Part shown: in pieces, positions 47,537-60,793 of the stretch
How the letters are laid out: each line of letters begins with the position of its first letter
Position numbering within the stretch: the stretch's first letter is position 1
NCBI GenBank assembly: GCA_034638255.1
Contig: JAWPGT010000003.1
Location: 930,001-994,000, forward strand
Length of the DNA stretch: 64,000 nucleotides
Direction of reading: 5' to 3'
Origin: Coprinus comatus
Taxonomy: Eukaryota; Basidiomycota; Agaricomycetes; Agaricales; Agaricaceae
Position numbers and translations under genes: made by a program
The notes under the pieces: model-generated
Seen by the model: the letters and a program-made list of their open reading frames with translations, nothing else
Told to the model about the DNA's origin: nothing
Databases searched by the model: none

Positions 47537-50194
47537 GCCCAGCTGCTGTGCGACGACCAGCCGTTGTGACCGCTTTGGACACTGTTGGGGTCTCCAGGAA
47601 GCCAATGACGACATCATCATCGACTTCAAGCCATTTGAAGGACAGGAAGCCGCGCCGACGTTTTTCTTCTGGTAGTCAGGACGCCGTCCTCGCATCTCTT
47701 GTAGGAAACTCGAAAGGACATAACCTTCATACATTCCCCTCCGTCCCGGTCCTTACCAAATCCCAGAAAATAAATATCCCCCAGACACATCCCTTTCCTC
47801 CTGGCAAACGACAATCTCATATTTATGAACGTGGGTACTTTACCGACGGCTCAGACGTAGATGCCGAGATAGACTGGAGAACAGAACTAGCAAATAGGGG
47901 GCGCTCAACTTCAGATGCTATGCCAAATGACAACGGCTTGCTTTCACCAAGAACTCCACCTGTAGCATATGCTTCACTACCAGCAACACCTATCCTTCAA
48001 TCCAATGGATACGTCGAACCTGTTCCCACTTCCACTTTCCAACGCCCTCCAACGCCTATATTAACCGCACCCCCTCCCCCGAAGCGCGGACGGGTGAAAC
48101 AAGAAGTGAAATCGCATGATTTGTCCCCCTTTTCACTCTGGGACTATCTTCGAGAGGAGCTGTTGGCAACGGACTTCGACTCGCATCAGGAGCTAAAATG
48201 GGAAAGAGTCAGCAATTTCTTGAGTATACCAGTGGCCATGGAGAAGGTATTTTTCTTTCCTCTCTACTAACTTGTACAAATCATCTAACGTTGGTTATGC
48301 TTTTTTTTATTTAGATAATTGGATTTGGATTTGTTTTATGTTTGGATAGTTTCTTATATACTTTCACCATTACACCAATCCGATTTTGCCTCGCATTTGT
48401 TCGCTTGTTCACCAATCTATTCCGGCGGTCTGCTCCTCCGTTACCTCCATCTCAAAAAGCTGATCTTCTCAGAGGATTGCTGCTCATGATTTCTCTCCTT
48501 ATTTTAATTCCTTTAACGATTGCAGCAAAATCTACCACACTATTCGAGGACAAGATACCATCAAGCTATATGTTATATTTAATGCACTAGAGGTATATAT
48601 CTTGACATATTCCTATTGAAACCAGAAATTAAACATTTATTTAGATTGCAGATAGATTATGTGCCTCGATAGGACAAGATATTCTAGACTGCCTGTTTTC
48701 GCGGTCTACTTTAGAACCTCTATCCCATCGCATCCCCGTTACGACCAATACCTTTACGCCCTTCTTGTATTTTACTCTTGCCACAATGTATAATGGTAAG
48801 TATTACTGTCAGCCAATTTTATCGTCGTACTAATGCCTCGTAGTCGCCCATGCCCTAGTGTTGGTTTATCAACTCATCGCGTTAAACGTTGCTATCAATT
48901 CCTACGACCATTCGCTCTTGACACTCTTGGTCTCTAATCAATTCGTTGAAATTAAAGGGAGTGTTTTCAAAAAGTTTGAAAAAGACAACTTGTTCCAGAT
49001 AACTTGTGCAGGTAAGGAAGGACCTAAGTTCTTTGCCTAAATCCAAACTTAAAACGTAACTGCATTTTCTAGACATTGTGGAAAGGTTCACTTTAACCCT
49101 TATGCTTGGAATAGTAGCATTCCGCAATCTCATCGAACTAAGCGGGTCTGAATTCGACTTTTCTAGCGGATTTGTGTTGCCCAAAAGTTTTGGCTGGTTT
49201 AGAGGGAATAATGTGTTATGGACGATTTCCTATGTGCGTACTGAATACGGCCTTTTAAAATCATGCTGATCCTTTCCTAGCCTGTCCTAACCGTTTTGTG
49301 CTCGGAAATGCTCGTGGATTGGCTCAAACACGCATTCATCACGAAGTTCAATCATATTCGACCTTCGGTTTATGAGAGATACACCGATGTCCTCTGCCGC
49401 GACTTAGCGAGTGCTAGCGCGGTAGGAAGACGAGGTGCGAGGAAAGTAAGTAGGGCCTTGCTTTCATGACTACATACCATCCTAATTTTCGCAGCATTCA
49501 TATGTCGACCAATCCCCTCTTGTCGCACGAAGACTTGGTTTCGCCTCCCTCCCCCTTGCCGTCTTTGTTACGCTTGTGGGCTCTCAGTCCATCAGCCTCA
49601 TATTTTCCGACTTTGAAATGCCATCCTTCTCATCCCTGCCTTTGGTTGCGCCTCATAACATTGACTTTCATGCTGTTTTCCTTACATTTGACAGCGCTGA
49701 ACTGATCAAGTATGTCACTTTTGGTGTGATGGCCATGCTCTTCTGGTTATGGTACTTCTTTATTTTATCGAACAAAAGATCGATCTTAATTCCCCTCTCT
49801 CCCCCAGTTTCGTTGTGATCAAGATCATTCTAGGCGTCAATCTAATCACTTATGCGTGTAAACGTCAAGCAGGTATGGAGGAACGTGAAGCTGGTGATGT
49901 CGTAAATGATTTCGGGAGAGACCCAATCGGAGAAGGCAAGGAAGAACGAGTAAGTTGGTTCCATATCATTACTATCCGACTCCCCGAGTCAACGATCCGA
50001 ACCCCCTTTTCTAACTAACTACAAACTACAAACAGAAATATAACAAAAATTTGAAGAAATATCTTGATGGAGATCATGACGATGCTCCTCGATTGTCGGA
50101 TATGGGAGAAAGTAAGTCAGGAGGGTTGGGTAAGAAAGATCGAGTGAAGTTGGAGGATTTGACTCGGTATACTATGGTAAAACGGATATGGTAG
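47537..50194 (+). CDS. TAPT1-family (DUF747) multi-pass membrane protein, with apparent frameshift
   Basis: The N-terminal third is disordered (Ser/Pro/Arg-rich) with a conserved entry SLWDYLREELLATDFDSHQELKWERVSNFL. Membrane segments include LYTFTITPIRFCLAFVRL and LLLMISLLILIPL. The family core is IRGQDTIKLYVIFNALEIAD, LCASIGQDILDCLF, LVSNQFVEIKGSVFKKFEKDN, DIVERFTLTLM and ELIKFVVIKIILGVN. The gene ends VKRIW at TAG 50194. Members act in the ER and centrosome/cilium in animals; yeast Emp65 is related. At 48516-48523 the frame slips by one base (ILIPLT|DCSKIYHTIRGQ) without any GT-AG intron to explain it. Coding starts at an acceptor near 47537; the ATG lies in an unseen upstream exon. About ten exons. 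Confidence 0.85.
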
Positions 50195-51703
50195 ATGTGG
50201 TTAATGAAACGTCCCAGTGACTATAATTCAGAGACGAGAATAAATTAACTTTTCACTTTTGTGAAGTTACTTCGATGTGATCCTATCTGTTGATTTGAAT
50301 GCAAGAATGTAATAAATGTTTTTAATGCACTCGAAATAAATTACTCAAGAACAATGTGATTTCATATCTCTCTAACGAATGTGAAGAGATTTTCAAGATG
50401 TATATATGCTTTTTTGCAGACATTTTTCGACCCTGATATTCAGCTCATGAGTACAAAAAAAGTAAACCCAAAAAATAACATTGGATCAATCAATATTCAG
50501 TGAAGCTGTAGTAAACTGTAAGACTACTTTTGTCTACTATCATCAGCTTGAACTATCTGATTGCTCATTCTATGATATTGAAATTTCAAATAAGACATAA
50601 GAAAAAGGTAGAATAATTTTGTAACACACCATTGAAACATGACCAATCCTCCACATATGTCACCTCAACCACTGTGGTGACTGTTATCAACAATGGCTCT
50701 GGGGTGGTGCTATGCCTTCTTGATTGAATCCAATGGCACCATGTGATCCAATTGTGGTTATTATTGGTAATAGGTAGTGGTTGTAGAATATTGGTGATGA
50801 AGAATGTTGGTTGATGATGATATGGGATTTGGTTGTGGCTGCGTCGGCTATAGCATCTTCGTCCTTGAACCATGTCAAGTGGCAATAATGTCCATTCCTC
50901 TTGCCCAGTATATAACCATCCTCCCTTGTGCCCATATCTTCCACAAAGGTGATATACGTAACAGAGCACCAGTGGCTATTGAAATGTAATGTCTGCATCA
51001 CTGATTACCGACAAGGTACTATTCGGAAATGAATTAGAAGTCAGAGGGTCCTTTGATGTTTGATAGAAGAAGACACCAATTTTTCTACATACAATAACAG
51101 ATTTTGTTTCCCTTGCCACTGGGTTTGGAGAGTGGAATAGAGAAGGACTGTTAGTGATATATGATAAGTGTCGAATCTTGACTTCTATATTGGATTTGTA
51201 AAGGCAAATAACAATGTAACAAAGCTACTTTAGCTTTGTAGAAATGATTTCCGAAGTTTGAGCGAAAGGTCACCCTCCAGCACGACTCATGAGAGTCCCA
51301 CGTTTACTTCAGCCTGTGCTACTTGACTCAATATTCGCTCGGATCTTTCACAACTTACCGCAGAGTCGCCCTGTCTGTCATTTAATTACTTCCACAACAT
51401 GAATTTCTTTCCACACTATCCATTATCCGAGCTGGAGGCGAGTGGATGTTTAAACGTGTTCAGGCGTGAATGTATAAAAAAAACCCTGACCTGAACTCAT
51501 GATAGTTCTACAACGTGTTCTTGTCGCTCTCAGCTGTGAACCATTTATCTAGAGATGAATATTAGTTAGGGTTGGTCGGTTAGTTTTTAGAACATCATCT
51601 GAAGGTGTAACCGTGTACGAAGTCTACTCAAAGAACTTCTGAATTCAATAGGTGGTGAATAAAGAGGATCCCAAGGTCGTGGATTTGAAAGAGCAAAAAG
51701 AAG
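50195..51703. other. Intergenic region, about 1.5 kb
   Basis: No gene supported. Minus-strand ORFs at 50586-51001 are His/Ile/Thr-rich with no family resemblance. Confidence 0.4.
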
Positions 51704-51774
51704 TACATCGGACGGGAGTCGAACCCGTGCCGCTTGCTTGGAAGGCAAGCATGATACCGTTTCACCACCGATGT
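51704..51774 (-). tRNA. tRNA-Gly (anticodon UCC)
   Basis: On the minus strand the 71-nt sequence folds as a cloverleaf: acceptor ACATCGG pairs with CCGATGT plus discriminator A. The D-arm begins TGGTGAAACGG. The anticodon stem GCTTGC/GCAAGC holds the loop CTTCCAA with anticodon TCC. The T-arm is CGGGTTCGACTCCCG. No intron. The length is typical of tRNA-Gly. Internal A- and B-boxes (TGGT..., GGTTCGACTCC) are intact. Confidence 0.96.
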
Positions 51775-52235
51775 TGTTGTAACTTTTTCGTAAAAATACA
51801 AACTGGTATTACCTGTTGACTCTGTGGCGAGTTCTCCTGTTAATTACCTAAAGCGAATACATTCATCAATCTCTGACACGTATAAGTAACGAAACTAGAA
51901 CAATCCACTCCTTACTCCTCCCAAAACACACAAAAACGCTTTGTTTGTAATAACAACAAGTCATCAAATGTGTTACGTTACATTTGTTATTTGTTTGATG
52001 AAAGGACATCATACATAGTTACCCATTGTTTTCTTCGACTTCTTTTGCGACTTCTATGTGATACAAAATGTGTGCTATTTTAAACAGTCACAACTTCTTT
52101 CTTCCAACAGGCTGTGCGCACTGAGTAACCACAATGAGAAGAATGCTTTTTATATATATTAAGTTCATCTTGTTGTCGTTTTCTTCAACTTGTTATCCCT
52201 TCTTTCCAAAGCTATACCGTACTCCCAAATCCAGG
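51775..52235. other. Intergenic region
   Basis: AT-rich flank between the tRNA and the F-box gene. An in-frame ATG at 52134 could lengthen the F-box protein by a hydrophobic leader, which would be unusual for that class. Confidence 0.4.
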
Positions 52236-53965
52236 ATGAGAGGCCAGAAAAGCCTTACTGCCCAAGATTCACGATATATAAACAAATTTGAAAATCACCA
52301 GCTGGTACGTACCATCCTCTCCGATGAGGTTCCTAGAGATCCTACTGTCCGGTTACATATAAAGTGATAGACCAAATTCTAACCATTTATCAGGTTAAAA
52401 AATCTAGAAGAAAAAATGATGAACTACCGATTTCACAACTTCCAACTGAATTACTCTACGAAATTTTTAGCTCAAACACTCTTTTATCACATGAAGTTGC
52501 CACACATCCTACAGTTCTCAAAGAACATTGCAATTCCCAACGATACATTGCTCAAGTATGTCATCGGTGGCGAGAAGTTGCTTTGAATTGTACAGATATG
52601 TGGTGTAATGCTATTGACTTGTGCGCGGATGAACATTGGACCGCTGAAGTTATAAGACGCACCAGAAATAAACCTCTTACCATTTGCATTCCTCTTGGTA
52701 CACCAGAAGAACAATACATCTCTATACTCAACAGAAACGCGAAGAATATTCGATCATTATATGCATATATACAAGGCACCCTACGTGTGTCAAGGATCAT
52801 AAAAGTTTTGACCACACTCAAAAATCTGGAGGAGTTAAGTTTGATTACTCATGAGGCAGATCACTGTGTCTCTCAAGCTTTCTGTAGGAAGTTGAATTGG
52901 TTAGGATCTAATGGAGAGTCATGGTTTTCAAGTAAGCTTCGTCAAATTTGTCTCGCTGGTCCATCTCTCCCATTTCCTTCACACTCCATACCAAATCTTA
53001 CCTGTCTCCATATTCACCGATCTTGGGGAAGGAAGTCAGCAACCGAATGGCTGAACATTATTAAAAGACATCCACAATTGCAAGATTTATCATTGCGTAA
53101 TTGTATTGCCAGTGATAGGGAATCCTCACAAGTTCAAGCTCAAACCCCCATCAAGTTGGAACATCTGCAATCGCTAGAGCTTAGAACTAGTATAGGAGAA
53201 GATTGTGGTTGTGATGTGGTCTTTCGCGGATTATCTATTCCCCCTTCATGTGCATGTACCTTATGGTTTCATACCACTCAAACTGGATCGAGACCTACTT
53301 TTGATGCACTAAAGAATTACTTGATGCTACCAAACGACGTACATACACCTACGTCGCATAAACTCAGCCTACACATCAATCATTCCCAACATCAACTCGA
53401 CCTTCAAGTCTACAATGAACTTCAGGTAATATTGGATATATCTCTACAACTTCAACCACTTCGTGATTATTATATAACACAAAACGGATTGGTCTCAAAA
53501 TTGAAGGAACTTTTGATTGCTGTATATGAGAAGTTTAAAAATGTTGGGAGGTTTCATGAGGTGTGGATTTCGGGAGGAGATTATCCATGGGATATACTAT
53601 TGCAATTCAATGAGGTTCGAAGTCTAGGTTTTTTGGATGGTCAAAGTTTTTATGAATTCCTGAGGTTTGTGGCATTGAAAAAAATGATGGAGAAAATTAT
53701 ACTACTCAAAGTGGATCGGGATCGTCAAGCTGGATCGTCACCAATTATATACCCGAATTTACGATCAATTACTCTCGTGACTGAGTATTTGGATATGTAT
53801 GAAATTATTCAAGACGATGTGACAAGGGAGGGATTAAAGGACTTGGTTTTAAAGCATGAAATGTTGGAGATATTGTTTAATAGTAGTACTAATGGAATTC
53901 ATCGCAGATGTCAATTTTCGCAGGGTGGGATACTAGATGAGGTTGTATGTAATTGCCGATTGTGA
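52236..53965 (+). CDS. F-box protein with leucine-rich-like repeats
   Basis: Exon 1 (from ATG 52236, MRGQKSLTAQDSRYINKFE) is spliced through a phase-0 intron at about 52304-52390 to the long exon beginning VKKSRRKNDE. The F-box ISQLPTELLYEIF...YIAQVCHRWREVALNCTDMWCNAIDL is the standard mushroom form and should bind Skp1. Leucine-rich-like units follow (LKNLEELSLITHEA, IPNLTCLHIHRSW, HPQLQDLSLRNC, LEHLQSLELRTSI). The C-terminus is Leu- and charge-rich, ending at TGA 53965. The target is unknown. An upstream in-frame ATG at 52134 is possible. Agaricomycetes carry very many such genes. Confidence 0.85.
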
Positions 53966-54224
53966 ATGCTATGAACATTTTTTTCTCTCCAATTTTAGGA
54001 AACGATAATAATGTACTTTAGTAGTTCTTGCAATCGTGCTTTACAGATAGTAGTAAATACAGAGTCAAACACATCCATAACTATATTGAAGTTGCAACGT
54101 TGAAGTGTGGTAAAGATTGCCTTTTTGTATAATTTTTTAACAAATATCTTCAATCATTATATCATAATCGTAACTACAGAAAACAAAAGAACTCGGCATA
54201 AATTCATAACTTGACATAAAATCA

Positions 54225-55792
54225 TTAAAATCGTACAGTACCATTAGGTACATGAGTCACTCCCAACCTCCTAGGAGAAAGTGTCGCATGTCTAACTCTA
54301 TGTTCTAAACCTGCAATATGACTTGTAGGAGACTGAGGACTAGGAGGACTGGAGAGCTTATACATTGAAGATTTAGAATTTGACCTCCTAAGAGCCCTCT
54401 TAAGGCCAGAAGGTGATGGTGTGAATTGTAATGAAGATTGAGATGCATATAGAGAGGGAGAAGGAGAGGGAGAGGGAGATCTGTATGAAGAAGGTGGGGC
54501 AGGAGATCCTGGTTGAAGGAATGGTGAGTTTCCCCTAATAACAGGAGTTCTTAGATCATCGAAGGAGACACTTGGTGATATGCGAAGTTGTGACTGTTTA
54601 CCACCATTACGACTACCACCGCTGTTGCCAACACTAGATTTTAAATCAGTAAATGATTGTGAACTTTGAATTACTTGACCGTCACTTCTAGAACGTGAAC
54701 GCGTTATGGATGATGAAGTAGATGTCAAGAATAGACGAGTAGGAGGTGCCAAAAAGAAGTGACTTTCATCTGATAACGGAGGTGAAGGACATGACGGACG
54801 AGGAGGCGGAGGTGTTCTATGACGCCCCGAGTTCGATGGTGATATTGGAGATGACCAATATGGGAAAGGAACAGTTTTGTTGCGTTGACTTTGACTTGAA
54901 GGTGATGAAGGCGACCAGCCCGGACGAAAATGATTTGTATTGTGTTGACCCCTGTTGGGTGTTGATGGAGGTGAAAACGAAAGGCGAGAGGGAGTTTCGC
55001 TACGCTGACTTTCACCTGATGAGAATGAAGGCGACTGTAATAGACGAGAAGATGCTCTGAATTTTTGATTCTCGTCTGATGGTGTCGAAGACCTGAAAGC
55101 TCCACGGTTGGGACTCATTGCAAAGATCCTGTCCAATTGATGATGAGATGTACCAAGGTCTGCACGATGAATCAATCCATTAGGAAGGGCATGAACATGA
55201 GAACCGAAATCCGATCTCTGTGAACAATAACGGTCATCAAGTGGATATGGGGTTGGAGTACGTTTGTGCGACTTCTTGAGTGCGTGACCTAAACTATCAT
55301 TTGGAGAGATAGGTTGATTACAATACCGAGGATCAGGACAGTTAAAATAAGGCACCGGTATAGGAAATTTGTCGAGGATCTCTGAGAGTGAGTCAGGGTC
55401 AGAGATCTCACCCTCCAAATATTCCTCTGAAGGAAGAGTTCCAGAACCACTAGAGGATAAAGAGACTCTAGTTTCAGGTGTATTATCTTGTAATAAGTCT
55501 TCGTCAGGCATGGGACTCATGAAAGATGAACTTGTGTCATTTCGATGAAGAGTGAGGGAGGAGAAATTGCGGAGAATTGAAAAAGACCTGGATTTGTATA
55601 TCTTCGGCCGCCTGGGCAAGGTCAGACTCATAGCAGATACTTGAGTAGGGGTTGTGACCATAGTATCATCATCTTGTGAACGATCTTTCCGAGGAGTCCT
55701 GTCAAACATTATTATTTTAAGCAGGATAAGAGATCACAACTGGATACTCACTGCCGGAAGATATTGCGGAACTTGAAGTTAAATTGGCCCAT
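54225..55792 (-). CDS. Ser/Pro-rich disordered protein with about 20-residue internal repeats
   Basis: Exon 1 (55792-55752) encodes MGQFNFKFRNIFR. A 53-nt intron joins it to the single long exon 55698-54225, giving 504 residues. Composition is extremely Ser/Pro/Arg-rich. Between about 54730 and 55100 there are six imperfect units of about 20 residues with the pattern SPS...SQR..TP.R (for example SPSFSSGESQRSETPSRLSF and SPPSTPNRGQHNTNHFRPGW). Many SP/TP sites and RRSNSKS-type basophilic sites suggest phosphorylation by proline-directed and AGC kinases. No folded domain is visible and I know no family. The amphipathic, basic N-terminus might bind membranes. Confidence 0.75.
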
Positions 55793-56087
55793 ATCGAAAC
55801 TCGAGAAGAAGAAAGACAAGAAGGAGGACCAGCCTAGAGAATGACAGTAATAAAGGAAAGGCCAATTTCAATTTCAAAAATCATTTATAGCAGAAATTGC
55901 TAGACACAAGTCAATCAATTGGACACGGAGAGAAGATAGAACAAAAAATTCCCCAAGGTATTGGTTTATTTTTAGAGGTCCACGCATTGTGATGGCAAGA
56001 AGAAAGAGGTGTGACAAATGGGTTGTGTGACATCAGTGTATAACAAGTTTGTGCTTGGGTTAATCAGCACATATTTCTTGTAAAGAA

Positions 56088-59000
56088 ATGGAAGCAATTA
56101 CGATTAGGAAGAGGCCGAGGTCGGAGGCGGTGATTACGCAGCGAAAGTTTTTCAAAAAGACTGCGAGAGGAAAAGTGATCAAAGGTACGAGGGACTGTGG
56201 ACAATTGACTTGGGTGATCTCTCATTGTTTACCAGTCCTCCGTGAACGATATCTCCGTGATGATGTTGCCTGTGGAATTCAGAACTGCACTGCATGCAAA
56301 AGTCCTCTACCAAATACCCTTCCAGTCGCTGGAGCTCCTCACCCTCTCTACCCCAACGGCCATTTTATTCTACCAGACACCAATGTCTTCCTTTCGCAGG
56401 TATGTACTGTTCTGTTGAGGAAAAAAAACATGCTCAACTATTGTATAGATGGATTTGGTGGAGTCGCCATTGTTCACACCTCCAATCATTCTATTGCAAA
56501 CAGTTATGGAAGAAGTCCGCCACAGATCATTGCCATTGTACAACCGTTTGAGAGCATTAACTAAGATGGACGAAAAGAGGATATGGATATTCTACAATGA
56601 GTATAGATCGTGAGTAAACACAAGTTTTGGTCAAATTTATTCTCTTTGATCAAGCTTTGATTAGTGAGACCGCTATTATTCGGGAAGAAAACGAGACACC
56701 AAATGACCGCAACGATAGAGGTATAGTTCTTGCACAAGCGTGTATCTGAAAGTAATCTTATGCATACACCCAGGTATCAGGAAAGCGACGGAATGGTACA
56801 ACACACATTTGCAATTGACTCGACCACCCATCCGCGGCATTGCCCCACCAAAACTACCTACTGTCGTTCTCATGACAGAGGATGCGGCAAACAGAGCTAA
56901 AGCAGAAAAAACGGGTATCCCTGTGGTTTCAGGTAAGCATGGAACCTCCGATACAGCTCAAATTCTCTGACAAGACTTCAGTTCGAAACTATGTGGAACG
57001 TATGTCGAACTCTGGTCAGCTACTAGATCTATTGTCTACTGGAGACGATGAGCTTGAGCCAACCAAAGCAGTTGCAGGAAAACAACCTCTATACTCTGAA
57101 GTTCGTCCGAAAACCATCAAGGTGCTTTTTCTGACTTAATGACTCTAGTATCTGCCAAACACAACATTGGTTGCCGGTGTCAAAGCTGGTAAACTACACC
57201 AAGGATTCTTCAACGCAAATCAGTACAATTACCTTGAGGCAAGTATTTTATATCCGCCTTTGGATGAATTATGTCCTAACTTCGATTGAAGGGCAGTGTT
57301 GCAGTCCCTGCATTTAATAAACCCGTGCTTCTTGTGGGAAGAGAATGTATGAACCGATCCGTCCATGGCGATATTGTAGTTGTAGAGGTATTTGATGAAA
57401 AAGAATGGAAGGCTCCAGCAGACGAGGTGGTGGATCAAGACAGTGAGTTAGGTAGCACCTGTAGCTGAACATTTCAACTAACAGTCCACTAGCAACATTA
57501 AAGAATGATGATGTCGAAAACTCTGATGATGAAGGGGAAGAAAGTGACAAGGACGACGTCATAAAACGAGAATCCAAGATTATTAAATCTGAAGAAACCG
57601 CTCGATCAACTGAAAAACAACCTACAGGTCGTGTTGTTGGTATTATCAAACGCAACTGGCGCGCATATGTTTGCCACATCGACAGTACCTCACTAACATC
57701 TTCCAATCTTACTTCACTATCACAACAAACCGTCTTTGCAACTCCCGTCTCTCGTCTTCTTCCTCGTATTCGTCTACGGACAAGACAGGCACCTACACTG
57801 ATAGGTCAGAAGATCTTGGTTACAATTGATCGATGGGATGCGAACTCGAGGTATCCTGAAGGCCACTTTGTCCGAGCTCTTGGTAAGGTAGAAAGTAAAG
57901 AGGCGGAGCAAGAAAGTTTGCTATTGGAATTCGATGTTCCTTATAGACCGTTTGGTAGAGCTATCCTTGATTGTTTACCTTCGGAAGGTGAACAATGGGT
58001 TGTTCCTCAAAAGAGTGAATCAAGCAAGGAATGGCGAGATAGAGAAGATCTCCGTAATCTCGTTATTTGCAGTATTGATCCTCCGGGTACGTTTACTTTA
58101 CTCTTACCTTTCGCTTCACCTTCTAATCCAATCGCTTGGATACATAGGTTGCCAGGATATTGATGATGCTCTTCATGCTCGCCCGCTACCCAATGGAAAT
58201 ATCGAGGCTGGTGTTCGTGAGTGATTTTACCTCACTGCCTTATACAATTAAATGAACATCATTAGATATTGCGGATGTATCACATTTTGTGGATGCCGAT
58301 ACACCTATGGACAAGGAAGCTGCTGATCGTGGAACTACAGTTTACCTCGTGGACAAACGTATAGACATGCTACCTTCTCTGTTGGGTACCAACTTGTGTT
58401 CACTCCGTCCATTTGTTGAACGATTGGCATTTTCTGCAATTTGGGTGCGCATATACTAGTGTTATTATACGAGTATAGAACTAATGGGCTTGGTTTTCAA
58501 AAGGAATTAACACCTAATGCAGATATTGTTAATGTACGATTTACGAAGTCTGTCATTGCTTCTAAAGCAGCATTTACCTACGAGGAAGCACAAATTCGTA
58601 AAGATGACCCGTAAGTCTCCGTATTATTATTCTCCCGTTATCTATTTATTTACGTTAATCACAATAGGAACCAAAAGGATGATCTTGCCCAAGGCATTCG
58701 ACTACTTAATACACTCGCCAAGAAACTCAAAGAAAAACGAATGGCAGCTGGAGCACTTAACCTTGCCTCGCCTGAAGTCAAAATTTACCTCGATAGTTCT
58801 GAATCTACAGAACCTATTGATGTTGAACAAAAAGAATTAAGAGAAACGAATAGTTTGGTTGAAGAGTTCATGTTGTTAGCGAATATAAGTGTGGCTCAAA
58901 AAATTCAAGATACTTTCCCTCAAACTGCTGTTTTACGTCGTCATTTACCTCCTCCTAAAACCAATTTCGAGAAACTACAAGATATTTTGATGAAGAGGAA

Positions 59001-59867
59001 GAATATTAAATTGGATGTGTCGAGTTCCGGTGCTTTGGCCGATTCTTTGGATAAATGTATCGTAAGTTTGTCTCTTTCAAATATCCTCACCAAAAAGTAT
59101 TTTTCGCTTACTACAACCACAATCATATTATTTACATCCATAGGATCCTGAATTACCAGCATTCAACACACTCGTTCGAATCATGGCTACACGTTGTATG
59201 CTTTCCGCCGAATACTTCTGTTCAGGAAGTGTATCAAGAGATACATTTGGTCATTACGGTTTAGCTTCTCCAATTTACACACATTTCACAAGTCCAATTC
59301 GTCGATATGCGGATGTATTAGCTCATCGTCAATTATCAGCAGCAATCGGTTATACAACTCTTCATCCTTCATTACATTCAAAAAGTTATGTTGAAAGAGT
59401 TATGGGTGTTATTAATAGAAGACATAGAATGGCTCAAATGGCTGGGAGAGCTAGTGTTGAGTTTTTTGTTGGATTGGCTTTGAAGAATAGGAATGAGAGA
59501 GAGGGACAAGGGAGTGTTAAAGAGGAAGCGTTTGTTATTAGGACTTTTAGGAATGGATTGAGTGTTTTTGTTTCGAAGTATGTTTTTCTTTCTTCTCTTC
59601 TCCTTTTCCTCGTTGTTCTGCGATATTTTTTGACTGACATGTTCCAATAGATTGGGTATCGAAGGACTAGTAATGTTTAAACGCGATATCAAATTTGACG
59701 CTGAAAATTATACGATTACTGTTCCCAATGGAACTAATGGACAAGAAGTTACAATTGCGGTATTTGATAAAGTGGTGGTTAATATCGAAGTAGAAAAGGA
59801 TAGGAATACTCAAAGAGGAAAGGTTAAAATGACTTTGGTACAACCTGTTGATTCTAGTGGGTTATGA
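56088..59867 (+). CDS. DIS3: Exosome 3'-5' exoribonuclease and endonuclease Dis3/Rrp44
   Basis: This is the catalytic subunit of the nuclear and cytoplasmic RNA exosome. The N-terminal CR3 zinc motif [12 protein letters not shown] is followed by the PIN endonuclease domain ([44 protein letters not shown]) with its acidic residues. Cold-shock domains follow ([34 protein letters not shown]). The RNB domain has the four-Asp site [20 protein letters not shown], then [26 protein letters not shown] and the S1 end ([15 protein letters not shown]). About 14 exons and 1000 residues, the usual length. ATG 56088, stop TGA 59867. All active-site residues I can check are present. Confidence 0.96.
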
Positions 59868-60793
59868 TAAAGAGGTTTTAGGGGGTTTGAAAAAAGAAAG
59901 GTCACTCGTTGTTTTGGATGTTTGATTCAGGCGACCTGTGACTACTGAAAAACAATTTACAATCGATCTCTTGTTTGTTGAAGCCTTCCGAAGATTTGAG
60001 ATTAAGTTTTGTTTCAGAGGAGTTCGGAACTAACGTTAATAAAATTGATTTTGTTTTGTCTCATGTTCCCGAGAGTGCCGAGAGTGAAGTTTTTAGGGAC
60101 CCCCTAGTCGATACAGTTGACGATATTAACATTGCGTATATTGATTGAATTCATCGAGATGGTCATTTGAGATCTAACAAGACAAACAACAAAACTTGTG
60201 GTACAGCAATTGAGATATATTTCTACATATTGTTTTTCATTTCTTTTTTGTTTGAAAGATTCTGAATTTTATATACAGAAAATGGACAAGTGGAGAGGAA
60301 GGGCATGGGTAGATAGTAGATAAGACAGAGAGCATAGTGAGAGTCACAAGATATTGGTTTTTTTTTACGAGATAGGACAGACAACAAGGAAGTTAGAAGT
60401 GGAGTAGCATGGGGGGTACAAAAAAGATAAGTGATATATATATATACTGTAACCAAAAGAGAAAAAAAAAAGGAATGAACAAAGCGACTTGGAATATTGA
60501 ATGTTAAGTTAAATAAATGAATAGGATTGAAATTAAGAACAGTTCGTGGGGAGTAGTGGATTCCCTGAATGATGATGAATGAAAGAAGAAAAGAATGCTT
60601 CAGCAAACCCAATAAGAATGAGAGAACAGAACAAAGAAAGATGGAACAAAAACAAAAGTGAGTGAATAGAATGAAATAAGGTTGTGAATGCAAAGAGAGT
60701 GAGAGTTGGAGAGAATGGAGTGCATAGATCATAATATCAAAGCATAAGTGATTGCAGAGAGGATGAGAACGAAAAAGACATGGATAGTTTTTT
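59868..60793. other. Intergenic region between convergent DIS3 and CDC6
   Basis: 3' flanks of two convergent genes. It contains purine-rich runs and a short (AT)n tract near 60436-60446. The minus-strand ORF of 169 codons here is Leu/Phe/Ser low-complexity and not supported. Confidence 0.5.

Noticed and set aside
50586..51001. Overlapping minus-strand ORFs of 104 and 127 codons
   Set aside because: His/Thr/Ile-biased translations without splice signals or family motifs.
60223..60732. 169-codon minus-strand ORF between DIS3 and CDC6
   Set aside because: Low-complexity Leu/Ser/Phe translation of purine-rich 3' flanking DNA.
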